A DNA stretch of 64,000 nucleotides. It comes from Warburgia ugandensis (Eukaryota > Streptophyta > Magnoliopsida > Canellales > Canellaceae). The number at the start of each line of letters is the position of its first letter. Position 1 is the first letter of the stretch. Positions 28,018-39,837 of the stretch are shown here, in pieces. The DNA lies in NCBI GenBank assembly GCA_035236585.1, contig CP141132.1, forward strand, positions 61,787,880 through 61,851,879, written 5' to 3'. The notes under the pieces are model-generated. The model searched no databases and was not told the origin of the DNA. It saw only the letters and a list, made by a program, of their open reading frames with translations. The position numbers and the translations under genes were made by a program.

Positions 28018-28971
28018 CTCTCTCTCTCTAGGTTTCTTTCTCTCTTTTTCTTCACCATCAGGAAAATCAGAGGAAAGAGACTGAACCCACCATTCCTTGT
28101 CTTACCCATATCCTCTTCATCCCCTCCTGACTGTAAGAGAAAACCCAATTCGGGTTTTTCTTTGAAATCCTCTCCTTCCTTTTTTCCCATCTTCTTTGTG
28201 TCGTCTTCTTCCTACATTGGGTTTCTCTGTTTTTCAGTTAAAATAAAAAAATTTTGGAAAATTTCAGTTTTACCCTTTAGACATTAATTGTAATTTCATT
28301 TTAATCCCTTCTTCTTATCCTAATTTTGCCTTATTCCAATCTATCCTATCCAAGTTCTATGCTATTCTCAAATTAATCTAGGCCCTGTTTGATTAAGCAT
28401 AAACTAATCAATGGTTTAGCTTTAACAAACACGATCTCTTTATTTCTTGATCTATTTCTCATTAGATTTTCTATTAATCTTTAGATCTTGTTTTAAAGAC
28501 AACTCGTAGCTTATCCATGAACCCTAATCTTCAATATGAAATTCAAAAATTTGATCTAAGCGATCCAAAACCCAAAATCCTTCCTTAGTTTAGATCATCA
28601 AAATTTTGAAAAATTTGTTTAATCTAGCTGTTGGATCCTTAATTAGAAGTATCAGTGAGAGATTGATAAAGACTGATAGACTTTGATGACATTAGATTTG
28701 AAGAAATTTGTCATAATCAAATTAGGGAAGTAAATTTTATATTATATTAGTTAATTTTCTATCTTTTTGAACTTGGATTGGTGTAATTTTCATTAGTTGA
28801 ATAGATTTGAGTTTAGGATTTATTTTTATTTAAAATTTTAATTTTTTTTAATTAGTGGTTGATTATATTTTATTTAAACTCCATCTTTTTAAGTCGAGTC
28901 CCCGTTAAGTCCATCTATACTTGCATCAGATGTACTATAATAGCCCGTACACTTGCAAAAAACAATCAACA
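27106..28971 (+). repeat. 3' LTR of the Athila-type element
   Basis: Begins tgtgttaagtg after a purine run and ends acaatcaaca; co-linear with the 5' LTR. It contains an extra 270 bp or so of CT-rich unique sequence (27675-27950) and a (CT)n run. Confidence 0.8.
27954..28029. repeat. (CT)n microsatellite in 3' LTR
   Basis: About 76 bp of CT with one CG interruption near 28014. It is the homologous site to the longer run in the 5' LTR. Confidence 0.95.
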
Positions 28972-29425
28972 AAGAGTCGATACAAGGAAGCGTGAAACTA
29001 GGGAGGAGATCAGCTTTAAATGCTTATTTAAATTTTTTTAAAATATAATCATTATTCATCATAAATGTGGATAGTTATTACATTTAATTTCGTGTAGTTC
29101 AAATCTTGCATTTATGACTTAAGTCTCTATTTCATAATTGTGTCTCACTTCACATGGGTCCCACTTTAAGTCATTTTGCTATCATGTGGTCATTTAATTC
29201 TAATTAAATACTTTAATTAAAATAATTATGACTTTTTCGCCTCAACTTTAGTTTCACCATTCTTAGTGTCGTTAGATTTTATTTTTCTAGCACAATCCAA
29301 ATATTGAGGTTTCAACACTTCATTTGGTTTCTATAAGAAGCTCATTTCTTAGAATTCAATTCATGTTCTTCATTTAAATTCCATCTATTACATAAAATAA
29401 ACTATGAAAATTAGGGATGTTACAA
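28972..29425. mobile_element. Possible end of another LTR
   Basis: AT-rich sequence ending gggatgttaca at about 29418, the usual 3' terminus of plant gypsy LTRs. If real, the Athila element inserted within or next to an older LTR. No partner LTR was found. Confidence 0.3.
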
Positions 29426-30115
29426 CATGTCTCCGAAAAACCCAAAACCACCCCAGATTTGCGCCATTCAAGAGGAACTAGAACATTATTGCATGTGCCT
29501 TCCATACAAGGTCGAGATAATGCAGGAAAAATTGTTAATTAGTATGTGTCAACAGGAACTCATTTCTCCATCAGAAAGTCATCTCCACAATGGATAGAAT
29601 TAAAAGCTCTAATTGCATAGAACCAACATATACATCTACCCTCTCCAAATTCTCAATCTGCCTAACCAAGATTTCTTGACCCACTATTAATGAACAAATC
29701 CTGGAATACTGACTTGGATCTACAATATAGAACTTGGAAAAGCTTGAAACTTTAGGTTCAATTGGTTAAAGGCACTTCCAAGAGGAAATCTCACGGCAGC
29801 CTAACAAAGGAGACCCGAGGACTTGAGCTGCTAGTACATTCTTTTGTAATAATAGAATATCCAAGCTTTTGACCAAGGGTTTTGAAAATGAAGGATGAAA
29901 TCGTGGAAGTACGAAGAGTACCGAACAAAAATGTTAAGGGTAAATTAGGGCAGTAACAAAGGATTTCTTTTAACACTTTCGCAAATTGGGCAACGGAGAT
30001 GAACAACTGAACGTGAGTCACTGTAAGATACCGAATGAGAAATTTTGTGAGAATACTTCTTTTCTAAAGCAAACTTTGGCCCCAACATAAACTCTATCAG
30101 TATTGTAATTACCTC

Positions 30116-30161
<46 letters not shown>

Positions 30162-30679
30162 CATACAAATGTAAGATACATGTCCTTGTGGGTATAAGCA
30201 AGCATATCTGCATGAATGATTGTGTGCTCTAAGATACATGTACTTGTGGATATAAGTAAGGATATTTGCATGGATGGTTCTGTGCATGTGCTTATCCCAC
30301 CTTGTGTGTGTTTATCAGTGTATGAATAGATTAGAAGATCTTAACAATAGTTTGAATGAAGAAAGTACTCAGGTACAGCGTCCACTATGCCATGAATCAA
30401 CTATAACCTATTCTTCATCATGATTCTTTGTTTCTTTACCTTCAATTCTCAAACAATAGGTAAAGAGGGTGAGTGAGAGAGAAGAATGTGGTACACATGC
30501 TAAATTGGACAGATCCATTGATGTCAAAATGTGTATATTCACAATAAGGCCTATCACTAAGTAATAACGAACCAAAAGCACTAACATCCAAAGTCAGCTA
30601 AATCCATAAGGGATTGTATTTTTTCACAAAGATTTCAATATTGAAACTCGCCTTCAACAGACAATGAAAAAGAAAACCA
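29426..30679. other. Intergenic DNA downstream of the ALP1-like gene
   Basis: No gene recognised. Adjacent to 30680 the minus strand would be the 3' UTR of the ALP1-like gene, but no confident polyadenylation site was found. A (TA)n run sits at 30117-30158. Confidence 0.35.
30117..30158. repeat. (TA)n microsatellite
   Basis: About 42 bp of uninterrupted TA. Confidence 0.95.
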
Positions 30680-31957
30680 TTATCTAGTTGAAAGCCGCTG
30701 TTGTCGCTCTTGCAAATCATCCGCCATAGCTTGCCTCAAACTATCCCCAAAATAATAGAATGACTTCTCACTATCAAGAGGCCGTGCTGGAGGGCCAGTC
30801 TCCCTAGGATCCCTATACAACTCCGGCTCTGGCTCTCCTGCGATCTGGCAAAGGTTATGCAAAACACAACATGCAACAATTGTCTGTGGAGCATGATTAA
30901 GGCCCATTTTCAAATCCTGCAAAATCTTCCACCTCCCCTTAAGCAACCCAATTGCATTCTCCACACAACTCCTTCCCTTCATCAACGCATTGTCGAATGA
31001 ATTCTGAGCTGGCGTCCCCGTCCCGTTTGATGAAAATGGTGTAAGCAAAAATGACAACAGGGGATAACACCAATCCCCCACAATGTAAGGCCTAATATGG
31101 TGCCCCTTAATGGTAATAACTGAATCCCGTAAGATTTCCCCTGATGTTAATCGGGAATAAAGCAAACTATCCCTAAGATGGGTAGCATCATCGGTCCCAC
31201 CAGGGGCTTTCACACAAACATCCCAAAAAATCTTTCGGTGATCTGCCACCACCTGAAGAAGAACCCCAGGGTAGTTATACCGGCATCGGTATGCCGACAG
31301 GTTGAAACTAGGGTCATTGGGAATGTGGGCTAGTTTAATGGGTGTACCATCAATGGCGCCACACATGTTGGGCAAGGAAGTTAGTTCTTTGAAGGAATAA
31401 ATTGTCTGCAAGAGGCGATGCCCAACTGGGATTTTGATGTAATCTGGATAGAGTTTCGTCGCAAGTAATCGGGTAATCGTATTGGTGATTTTTGAGATAA
31501 GAAATGGGTCGAGGGAGTGTTCTATTGCTAGAGTTTTGGGGGAATGATTGTGATGGAGACGAGAAAGGACAATAGAAAGGGCATAATCAGCAGGGAGGGA
31601 GAGATTGGGCAGATGGGGTTTTAGTTGATCAAGGAGGGAAGTGAAAACATGGTAAGAGAGTCCATAGGAGGAGCGCCAATGAGAATCACGGAAGGAAGGG
31701 CGGAGGGACCAGATGTGGGACGTAGACAGGGTGCGGAAATCAGAAATGGGGGATGGGGATTTGGACCTTTGAGGATCTTTTGTGTCTTTTGGGGTGGTCA
31801 AAGAGAGGATTGAAGCAAGAGTGAAGAGGAAGAGAGGGGTTATGGAGGAGGGGGAGGAAGTGGGAGAAGAGGGAGGAGACAAAAGGGAAGTAGTTGGGTC
31901 AAGGTGGTTGTGGAGGTGGAGGAGATTTGAGAGCATTAGAAGGAGGGATGGATCCAT
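30680..31957 (-). CDS. ALP1/HARBI1-like protein (PIF/Harbinger transposase-derived, DDE_4 type)
   Basis: Intact single-exon frame of 425 residues, no internal stop. N-terminus: MDPSLLLML plus a leucine-rich then serine/proline-rich low-complexity segment (residues 1-75). Residues 95-170 hold a helix-rich, probably helix-turn-helix region (SYHVFTSLLDQLKPHL ... LISKITNTITRLL). The nuclease-fold core spans about 195-370: CGAIDGTPI (Asp203), LLQVVADHRKIFWDV, APGGTDDATHLRDS, YIVGDWCYPLL (Asp295), VENAIGLLKGRW (Glu333), ACCVLHNLC. The DDE-like triad is thus present, although tryptophan replaces the small residue usual after GD. Known: plants keep conserved host genes of this family, including ALP1, which opposes Polycomb silencing. 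Inference: an intact frame beside decayed elements and no nearby terminal repeats or MYB-like partner point to a domesticated host gene rather than an active transposon. The start is chosen because the family commonly begins MDPS near this position. Confidence 0.88.
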   Translation of the reverse strand: MDPSLLLMLSNLLHLHNHLDPTTSLLSPPSSPTSSPSSITPLFLFTLASILSLTTPKDTKDPQRSKSPSPISDFRTLSTSHIWSLRPSFRDSHWRSSYGLSYHVFTSLLDQLKPHLPNLSLPADYALSIVLSRLHHNHSPKTLAIEHSLDPFLISKITNTITRLLATKLYPDYIKIPVGHRLLQTIYSFKELTSLPNMCGAIDGTPIKLAHIPNDPSFNLSAYRCRYNYPGVLLQVVADHRKIFWDVCVKAPGGTDDATHLRDSLLYSRLTSGEILRDSVITIKGHHIRPYIVGDWCYPLLSFLLTPFSSNGTGTPAQNSFDNALMKGRSCVENAIGLLKGRWKILQDLKMGLNHAPQTIVACCVLHNLCQIAGEPEPELYRDPRETGPPARPLDSEKSFYYFGDSLRQAMADDLQERQQRLSTR

Positions 31958-32749
31958 TTTGAATTCAAGTTTTGATGGGTTTTATATGGTTTCTGGTTGA
32001 CTCATTGTTCAGCTCTGGTTTGGGTTCCCTGTTGACAGGGAGGGGACCCTAACAATTGCCACAGGACAAGGGACAACATCAAACGGATAGGTGTACCTGC
32101 AAACCACATACATAATGCAAGAAATAAGATCTCGATGACAAAAAGGGTAAGTCTATAAGAACTTATTGATTGCCCGAAAAGAAACTTTCTAGTGGCAGAA
32201 ACCTTCCAACAAGAAGCTTCAATAATAACAACACTGTCATCATTTTGAGAACAGAATGAACAGTGGATAATTTTATAACATAATAAGCAAACTCCAGTGC
32301 CATATAATAAACCTCAAAGATTTACGGCATAGATTTTTCTTTTGGCATAGTTAAAATTTGTTTAATGTACCAATGAGTAAGTCATAGAGTTACAAGGTAT
32401 TTTCTTCCACTGATTTGTTCCATAGATTTGCTGCTGGCACATATACAAATTAAGATTTCAAGTGGGTGCTACTCAAGGTGACCAACAATTTGAAGGCATG
32501 GCCAGTTAGGATGCGGTATCATGAAACCATCAGTCTCTTGGAAATATTGGACAGATACACTTCATTGTACCTCTGTCATCAACAGAGAACCTATGCTGGT
32601 TACCAAAATGAAAACAGATAGATCGATCACATAATGAATACACAGTAAATTAAGCCCTATGAATTAGAAAAGCAAGTAAACCTACTTGATTGGATGAGGC
32701 ATCCACATGACAAAATTTCTTAAACTGCCACTCTAGCAGACACATAAAT

Positions 32750-32926
32750 AAAGGTCAGCCCAGTGCATGAAGCTCCTGACCACGCAAGGTCCAGGGAAGG
32801 GGCGGACCACAAGGGTCTATAGTATGCAGCCTTACCTTGCATTTTTGCAAGAGCCTGTTTCCACGCCTTGAACCCGTGACCTCAAGGTCACACGACAACA
32901 ACTTTACCATTGAGCCAAGCTCCCCT
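32750..32926 (-). mobile_element. Au SINE, full length, with target-site duplication
   Basis: Reverse complement reads ggggagcttggctcaatggt (A-box region), ggtcacgggttcaagg (B box), cttgcaaaaatgcaaggtaaggc, and the 3' end gcactgggctgacc. Flanked by tctagcagacacataaat (32732-32749) and tctagcagaaacataaat (32727 onward is the shared CT; clear copy 32927-32944), an 18-bp duplication with one mismatch. It lies in the presumed 5' UTR intron of the ALP1-like gene, same orientation as the gene. Confidence 0.9.
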
Positions 32927-33916
32927 TCTAGCAGAAACATAAATCATAATACTAAAATTAACTAGAAATACTTTTGGTTGAAAGGGTCCTGTTTTCTACA
33001 GAAATGAACCTGCGTAATGTTGCTAACAGATAGATCAACTTCTAATCCACTTTAAAAGTCCTGCATATAAATACTACTTGCCAGAACTAAGACCTGAAAT
33101 TTAGACTGCACTAGCGTCTAACAAACTGGCAAAATTAAATCTGAATCTTAAAGGAAAACCCATCCAATTGGCATCATTTTAATCCGTAAAAGAAACGCAG
33201 TCAATGATCATAACGAGCTTCAAAACACTGAAGGCTACAATACATGATTTATCTCTCTATCATGGAGCAATGCTCAGCTAAATTCATGTCTATTAACATA
33301 AATAAAACGTAATGGTGCATGAGGCTATACTAACTCCTAGCAATAATGCACGCCCAGTGACAAAGAATAATTATATAAAAGTAAAAACCTCATCCTTCAT
33401 TCAATCGCCCAAACCATTGACAAATCAAGATCTGACATGCATCTAACCTGCAGTGAATCTTTTTCTAAGATCAGGACATGATTTATCATACACTGACAGC
33501 CATAGATTTAAACCATGAAGACATCTAACCGCATAGAAAAAACCGAAAAGAAATGCATGCCCAAAGCTCCGTCAAACTCACAAATTTTCAATGGATATAG
33601 ATCTCGCAAAACTGAATCATCCCATCTTTGGATGAAAACCAAAGGAAATGCCCAACAACAGAAGGGCCGAAAGAGGAGACAAGTTTAAAAACCAAATCTA
33701 CCATTATTTTCCCATCGTTCATATGGATTTTCTTCAAAATGCATCCCATTAGAAAGAAATAGAACCAAAAGAATAGATCGGATTAGTTCCAAAATTTCCT
33801 AACCAATCTATGTGAAAATCAAACTGAAAGCAACTAAACCAAATGGGGATTGGAAAGGACAGCAAGATCCGTGTAAAAATTTGGAAGAATCCCCTTTCTA
33901 AATACCCCAAACTCAC

Positions 33917-34190
33917 CTGTAACATGATTCCTCCTCTCCCGAGCTCCTCCTCATCTTCTTCTTCATTCAAGCTCGTTCTCCATCTCTTTCTTGCAGAAAG
34001 TCTCGCCGTTCCTCTGATTTCCAACGATTCCCTTCGCACCTTTCTTCTTTAGCTTCAACAGGAGGAAAGGGACTGAATTTCCAGTAGCTTTTCGGTTGAT
34101 TCTTCGATGGGTTCCTGCAAGAAAGTGGAGATCCAACAGGCTCAGGGGCGGCTGCAAGAGGAAGAACTCGATCTTACTCTCGTTGGTCGT
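33917..34190 (-). other. Probable non-coding first exon of the ALP1-like gene
   Basis: On the minus strand this GC-richer, purine-rich block ends in atgttacag followed by gtgagttt (33916 and below), a strong splice donor. It is the only such block upstream of the ALP1-like start, about 2 kb away, and a candidate acceptor (ccaaaccag) lies about 70 bp before the ATG. A 5' UTR exon with a 1.9-kb intron is inferred; an independent small gene is the alternative. Confidence 0.35.
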
Positions 34191-34854
34191 TCCCTAGGTT
34201 GCCTTTCGATATTTACTATTTTTTCTTGGATGGACAAAAATGCCCCTCCAGTTAACTCATCATTCTTGTGAAAAGATCATGTGCCGAACCCAGCATTCCT
34301 AGTGATCTGCAAGTTAACCAGCGAACTTACCTATTTTGAGATAATCTCCCTCAATTCACTCTGTTTTCAAGATATTAAAAGGCGATCTGTTCAGTCAGAA
34401 AAGGTGGTCCACTGTCAAGAGTCATTAAGATAAAGAACATTTTGAGGCAGGTCTTACTGAATAGAGCTTTGCACCGGTTCCATTTTCAACAGAATCACAT
34501 AATACAATATTAACAAAATTGGAAGTAAAAAAAAGAACGATTGTTCCCAGTCAAGAAAAGAAGAAACAAAATGGTAGTCTCCTAAAAGGGAACTAATTGT
34601 CCCACGCCACATCAAATTTGTTATCTTAAACTAAAAGCAACTCTAGATAGCTCATAAGGCAAATAAAACATAATATATAAAATTTAACGAACTCAATCTT
34701 TAAGAAAATATGATATTAGCATAAATCAAGACACATGGCATAAAACTAACAGCTTCAGAAGAGAATCAAAACTCAAAAGCTAGCAAGAACTTGGGCATCG
34801 CTGAGGTTTTCCATTAATATTTGTGGTAAATAGAAAAAATATTATAAACAGTCA

Positions 34855-35135
34855 AATCTGAAAACTGATCTTCGGAAGCAAAATCTAAGTTGACTGATTA
34901 GTAGATAAGATTATTTTGCTCCCCAAGTTATGTAAAAACAAAGAAGAAATCAAAGTCATAGGAATTACCACTAGCAAGTAAAAATGAGAAACTAAAAATT
35001 ATAGATATCAAACAATAGAAGATGCAAAAAAAATCACCCAAAAAGAAAAAAAGAACAATAGTAAACTCAAAACTCATCAGCAACTAATCTAGATGGAATT
35101 TCATAATACTAAAAAACATAGCTAGAAGAAATCAA
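34855..35135. repeat. Degenerate direct repeat, copy 1
   Basis: Shares ordered words with 36745-37075: aaaactgatctt/aaaactcatctt, aaagaagaaatcaaa, ggaattaac, agaagatgcaaaaaaa, agatggaatttcata/agatggattttcata, agaagaaatcaagc. The copies flank the RTE LINE at 35146-36450. Confidence 0.6.
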
Positions 35136-35145
35136 GCATATTAAT

Positions 35146-36450
35146 ATAATCATCATAATAACCTTATCCCATTTAGGGGTCGATCACATAAATCTTGTTC
35201 CTCCATTCTCCTCTATTAAGTGTTATAGCTTCATTGTCCCAAAGTTTTTAAATATTTTCTCATCACTTCTATTCATGTTCTTTTGGGCCTTCCCCTCGCC
35301 CTTCAGAACATGTGACTTGGATCGCCTCACTCTTTCTAACTGCTGCCATTTTCAATCTCTGTTGGAAATGTTCAAACCATCTAAGTCTAATCTCTTTCAT
35401 CTTGTTATCTATTAGTGCCTTGTAATTCTATCATTTCTTGTCTTGCTACTCATTCAGCTCAACATCCACATTTATGCTATGCTCATCCTATGTAGATGTT
35501 ATTCCTTAACTGCCTAACACTCTGATCTATAGAGCACTGCTGACCTTATAGCATCCTATAGAATTTTTCTTTTAGTTTGAGTAGCACCCATTAATCAAAC
35601 AAAACTCTAGAGGCACATCTTCATTTGCTCCAACCCATGTGGATTCTTTGAGTAACCTCCTTCTCAATCTCTCCACTCTCATGAATTATCAATCCAAGTA
35701 TTGCAAGTGTTCTTTTAGGGGGACTTCTAGGTTATCAATCTTTATTAGTGCTCCACGCCTGCTCCTCCCCTTGCTAAATTGCATTCAATATACTCTATCT
35801 TAGTTCAGTTAATTTTAAATCCCTTATATTCTAATGCATCTCTCCATAACTTTAGCTTTGTGTTTATGCCTTTGCCTTGTCTTCTCAATCAAAACTATAT
35901 CATCTCAAATAACATGTACCATGAAATCTCCTCGTAGAGATGTTTTGTTAACTCATCCATAACTAATGTGAAAAGGTATGAGCTCAATGCCGATCCTTAT
36001 TGTAATCTTATAGTAATAGAAAAATCATTCATCTCTCCACTAGTGGTGTTAACATTTGTTATCACTCTCTCATACATATCCTTAACTATATCTATATACC
36101 TTGGTGAAACCTCTTTATCGCCGAACACCCACCATATTAACTCTTTGGGAACCCTATCATAAGCATTTTCTAAGTCATTAAAGATCATGTGGAGGTCCTT
36201 CCTCCTCTCCCTATATTTCTCTATCAATTGTTTAAGAAGAAAAATAGCTTCCATGGTAGACCTCCTAAACATAAAACTAAACCAGTTCTCTGATACACCT
36301 GTCTTATGCCATAGCCCTTTCTCAATCACTCTTTTAAAAATTTTTATTGCATAGCTCATAAGTTTGATCCCTTGATAGTTAGTGTAACCTTATATGTCAC
36401 CTTTGTTCTTATAAATTGGTACAATAGAGCTCTTCATACAATGGAAGAAT
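35146..36450 (-). mobile_element. RTE-type LINE, 5'-truncated, with decayed reverse transcriptase
   Basis: Minus-strand translation gives, in order, SSIVPIYKNKGDI, NYQGIKLMSYAIKIFKRVIE, ENWFSFMFRRSTMEAIFLL, then DLENAYDRVPKELIWW (catalytic Asp block A, intact), a GSALSSYLFTLVMDELTKHL block, and a region where the second catalytic Asp pair should lie near 35900 but is destroyed by a one-base frame break. The element ends with the RTE 3' signature (tgatcgacccctaaatggga then taaggtt) at about 35146-35185. Open stretch 35997-36359. 5'-truncated and inactive. Confidence 0.82.
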
Positions 36451-36485
36451 ATCTAATTAGAGAAATGAAAGTGATTTAGAAATAT

Positions 36486-36670
36486 TGAAATGAAAGCATA
36501 TATGATTGAGTAGACACAAAAGTATGAAATCTAATACTTGAACAAAAGCATATATGATTGAGTAGATGCAAAAGTATGAAATCTAATACTTGAACAAAAG
36601 CAGATATTATTAAAGAAATGCAAATGTAGATGCTTGAACAAAAGCATATCCCGTTAAGGAAATGCAAAAT
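36486..36670. repeat. 52-bp minisatellite, block 1
   Basis: Units share aaagcatatatgattgagtag and aagtatgaaatctaatact; spacings of the aaagca word are 52, 52 and 44 bp. A related block lies at 37205-37420. Confidence 0.65.
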
Positions 36671-36744
36671 CAAAACTCATAGAGTTTTTTAAATTAAGAT
36701 TAGTAGCAAATAGCAAAATTTCATCCAAAAAGCAAAAAAGAAAA

Positions 36745-37075
36745 AATGGGCCAAAATTTGAAAACTCATCTTTAGAAATTAAATTTAGGATGATTCTTCA
36801 AAGAACCTAAACTAATTAGTACACAAGAATATTGTTCTCACCAAATTATGTAGAAAAAAAGAAGAAATCAAAATCATTGGAATTAACACTTGAAGGTACA
36901 AAAAGAAAAGGTAAAAATTATATATGTCAAATAATGGAAGATGCAAAAAAATTAGCAAAAAAGAAAAAAAAGAAGAACAAGAATAAACTTAAAACTTATC
37001 TTAAGTAGCTAGTATAGATGGATTTTCATAGCATAGAAAGACATAAGTTAGAAGAAATCAAGCCCAACGAAATCT
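36745..37075. repeat. Degenerate direct repeat, copy 2
   Basis: Second copy of the segment at 34855-35135, about 1.9 kb away in the same orientation. Between them lie the RTE LINE and the 52-bp minisatellite. Confidence 0.6.
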
Positions 37076-37204
37076 AGTTTTTAGTCCAATGGTTAGGATT
37101 CAACTCCAATCTCATGAGAGCCAAAAAAGGAGAAAATTATAAGAAAAATACAAGTAATTTTTTAGAGAAAAATATAAAATTTCCATTAACAGAGAGAAAG
37201 AATT

Positions 37205-37420
37205 TGAACATAGGCTTAAACACTTGAACAAAGCAATCTAATTGTCGGAATGCAAATTTATATGCAAAAAATATTGAAATAAAAGCAAATCTGATTGAGT
37301 AAATGTAGAAAAATAGACTCTAATGATTGGGCAAAAGCGTATCTGATTAGAGAAATACAAATGTAGACACTTGAACAAAAATAAATGTGATTGGATAAAT
37401 GCAAATGCAAAATTCACCAA
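37205..37420. repeat. Minisatellite related to 36486-36670, block 2
   Basis: Degenerate copies of aaaagcaaatctgattgagtaaatg and cacttgaacaaa at 45-60 bp spacing, sharing the ttgaacaaaagca-type word with block 1. Confidence 0.5.
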
Positions 37421-37424
37421 TTTG

Positions 37425-38013
37425 CAATTGTTGATGCATATACAAAGTGAAATTTGATGCAAAAACTCTAATCTATAGACAAATGGCTTGCTAGCTTGAA
37501 TCTTCAGCATCTCCGTAGGTTCTAATCCAAAAACAGCTATATGAGTAAATCAAGGATACTTCCCTATCATAATCCAAATAAGAAGGAGAAAAATGTGCCA
37601 AATGGAAAATAAATATTGAAACAAGAATGAGATCTAGGGTTTTCTATTTGTTGTAGTTGAAAGAAAGTGGAGAAAAAAAGGAATTCAAGAATGACAATAT
37701 GAATAAAAAATGGAAGGGGATTTTATATATGAGAGATTAGCTTAACTATAATCTCTCTTTTTAAGTTAATAATAATCAAGAAAATTTATTAAAGTATGAA
37801 AAACTACTCCTACAACTGACTTATCTCTAATGAGTTTCCATTAAGGCTAGCCAAAAGTTACTTTTGTACAACATGTAGGAAAAGAAAAATGCAAAGTTGG
37901 GCAAAAGTTGTGCACTTTAGATGTTTGATGTTTTTCCACGATGGACAAAGACTATAAGATGGCGTTGCTTGGCTCCTAGATGATTGACATTGATTATGTT
38001 GGAAATGTGTAAG

Positions 38014-38069
<56 letters not shown>

Positions 38070-39830
38070 AGGAAGTACAAGGTATAAGCAGGAGTTAATT
38101 GAAATCTTGTATGTTGGATGTGCAGGCAAAAGTATATTTAGGGCTTTCTCTTTTCAATGACCTAAGCTAAACTATTGTAATAAGAGTTTTTAAAGAGTTA
38201 TCTATCTCTAATTCTAAACATAGATCATGCTATGGATAGCCATGCTCCATTTTCAAACTCTTGCTAGATTTTGTCCCCAAGTTTTAAGGTTGAAATCAAA
38301 TTTATTAGTGCATATTCAACACAAATCCTCCAATAAAAGGCTTAGGATCATTCAATGGAACTATTTAAGGATTGGTTCATGTCAAGATTTATCATTTTAA
38401 TGGTTTTAATAATTGAAACCTAAAAGAGTTTGCCCCACTTTGCCTTTTCCCTCATGCTATTTTCCAACTGAAACTATGTGCATGTTTCCACCAAGAATTA
38501 TGGGCATGGGTCACTAGGAAGACATGTTGCATTTCACGAATGGCCCTACTAAAATAACAACTCTTCCTTTAGCTCTTTCCTTATAGACACTTTTTTTTCC
38601 ATTGGAAATGATCTAATCCATTGATCTAATAGCTGATCACTAAAATGATCCTAGAACTTTGATATGTTAGGCTTGCTTTAGGGTTCCATTGCAAGATATG
38701 AGCAATGGATTGTTGAATACAGTACTTTTTGTTAGTGATATATATGTTCATAATGAGATAATTGTTTAGATAGGTATGTAATGATATTGAATGTACAAGC
38801 TCTTGGTCATGAGACAAGGCAAACCATGTGATCACCTATTAAGAGTCAAAAAGTTCAACTGTATCAATCACAAACATTTGTAGAAACCGTAGGGGAAAAA
38901 TATTGGAAAAAAATCTTAAATAATCAAAGGGTTGAGATCATCTAATATAGAGGATTTTAGGGTTTTAAGTATCTAAGATGTGGTTTAAAAGATAAACCGT
39001 TTAATATACAGGAGCATATAACTCTTTCTAAATTATCTTGAGGGAGAAAATGTTGAATTTGAATATTCCTTTAATTTGAGAAGGGACTAACAAAAGATAG
39101 TCCCCATTGCCTCTGAAAAAGGAAGAAAGGAGGGTGTCCTTATATAGGCTTGCTTTTCTTTACTTTAGGTATGAGAAAAAAAACCATTACATTAGTATGC
39201 TCACACATGTTGTATGTGCTTTGTGTGGATGTCTGCGAAAACATTTATGAGTCTTTTACATGTTGGTCCTCTAAAGCTCTAAATCTGTGCTATTATTCTT
39301 ATGTAAAGTTGAATTACATTGTATCACTACTCTATTAAACTATCCTCCCATGCTTAAAACCCTTAAGAATGTATTATTCAATTAAATGTCTTTTTGTTGT
39401 GGTGTTTTCATGCTTAAAGCCCATAAGAATGCAATTAAAGCTTTGACCAGAAGAAAAATTATGAATTTTTGCACCTTTTTCTTCACTTGCAGTTTGGTTT
39501 TGACATATCAAATTTTTTTTTTGAATTTTGTCAAAGAAGAATATTAAATAATAAAAAATTCTTCATCATTAACACTAATGGTCCCAAATTTCCATTATAT
39601 TTCAAAATGAGTGGTACAACCAACAAAATGAAAAAAGAGGAACTCTCACATAGTTGTTTATCATTTCATTTCATTTCATGCTTTTACAGTAAATATATTT
39701 CATAACATCATTGGATCATTAAAATTTCCTCTTAGACTTTTCTTGGTTTTACTTTTTTTCATTCTTTGAGATCTTCATCATCTTTGGAGACAAAAGTCAT
39801 TTGTATTTGCTTTACTATCTTCTTCTATCA
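37425..39830. other. Intergenic DNA, no gene recognised
   Basis: AT-rich sequence with a (CT)n run at 38016-38068; only short unconvincing open frames. Probably decayed retroelement given the gypsy fragment that follows. Confidence 0.3.
38016..38068. repeat. (CT)n microsatellite
   Basis: About 53 bp of uninterrupted CT. Confidence 0.95.
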
Positions 39831-39837
39831 TACTCAG

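Noticed and set aside
36850-37135. tRNA-Glu-like A-box phrase (tttagtccaatggttaggat) at about 37079-37100
   Set aside because: No B box or foldable cloverleaf follows, so neither a tRNA nor a SINE can be supported.
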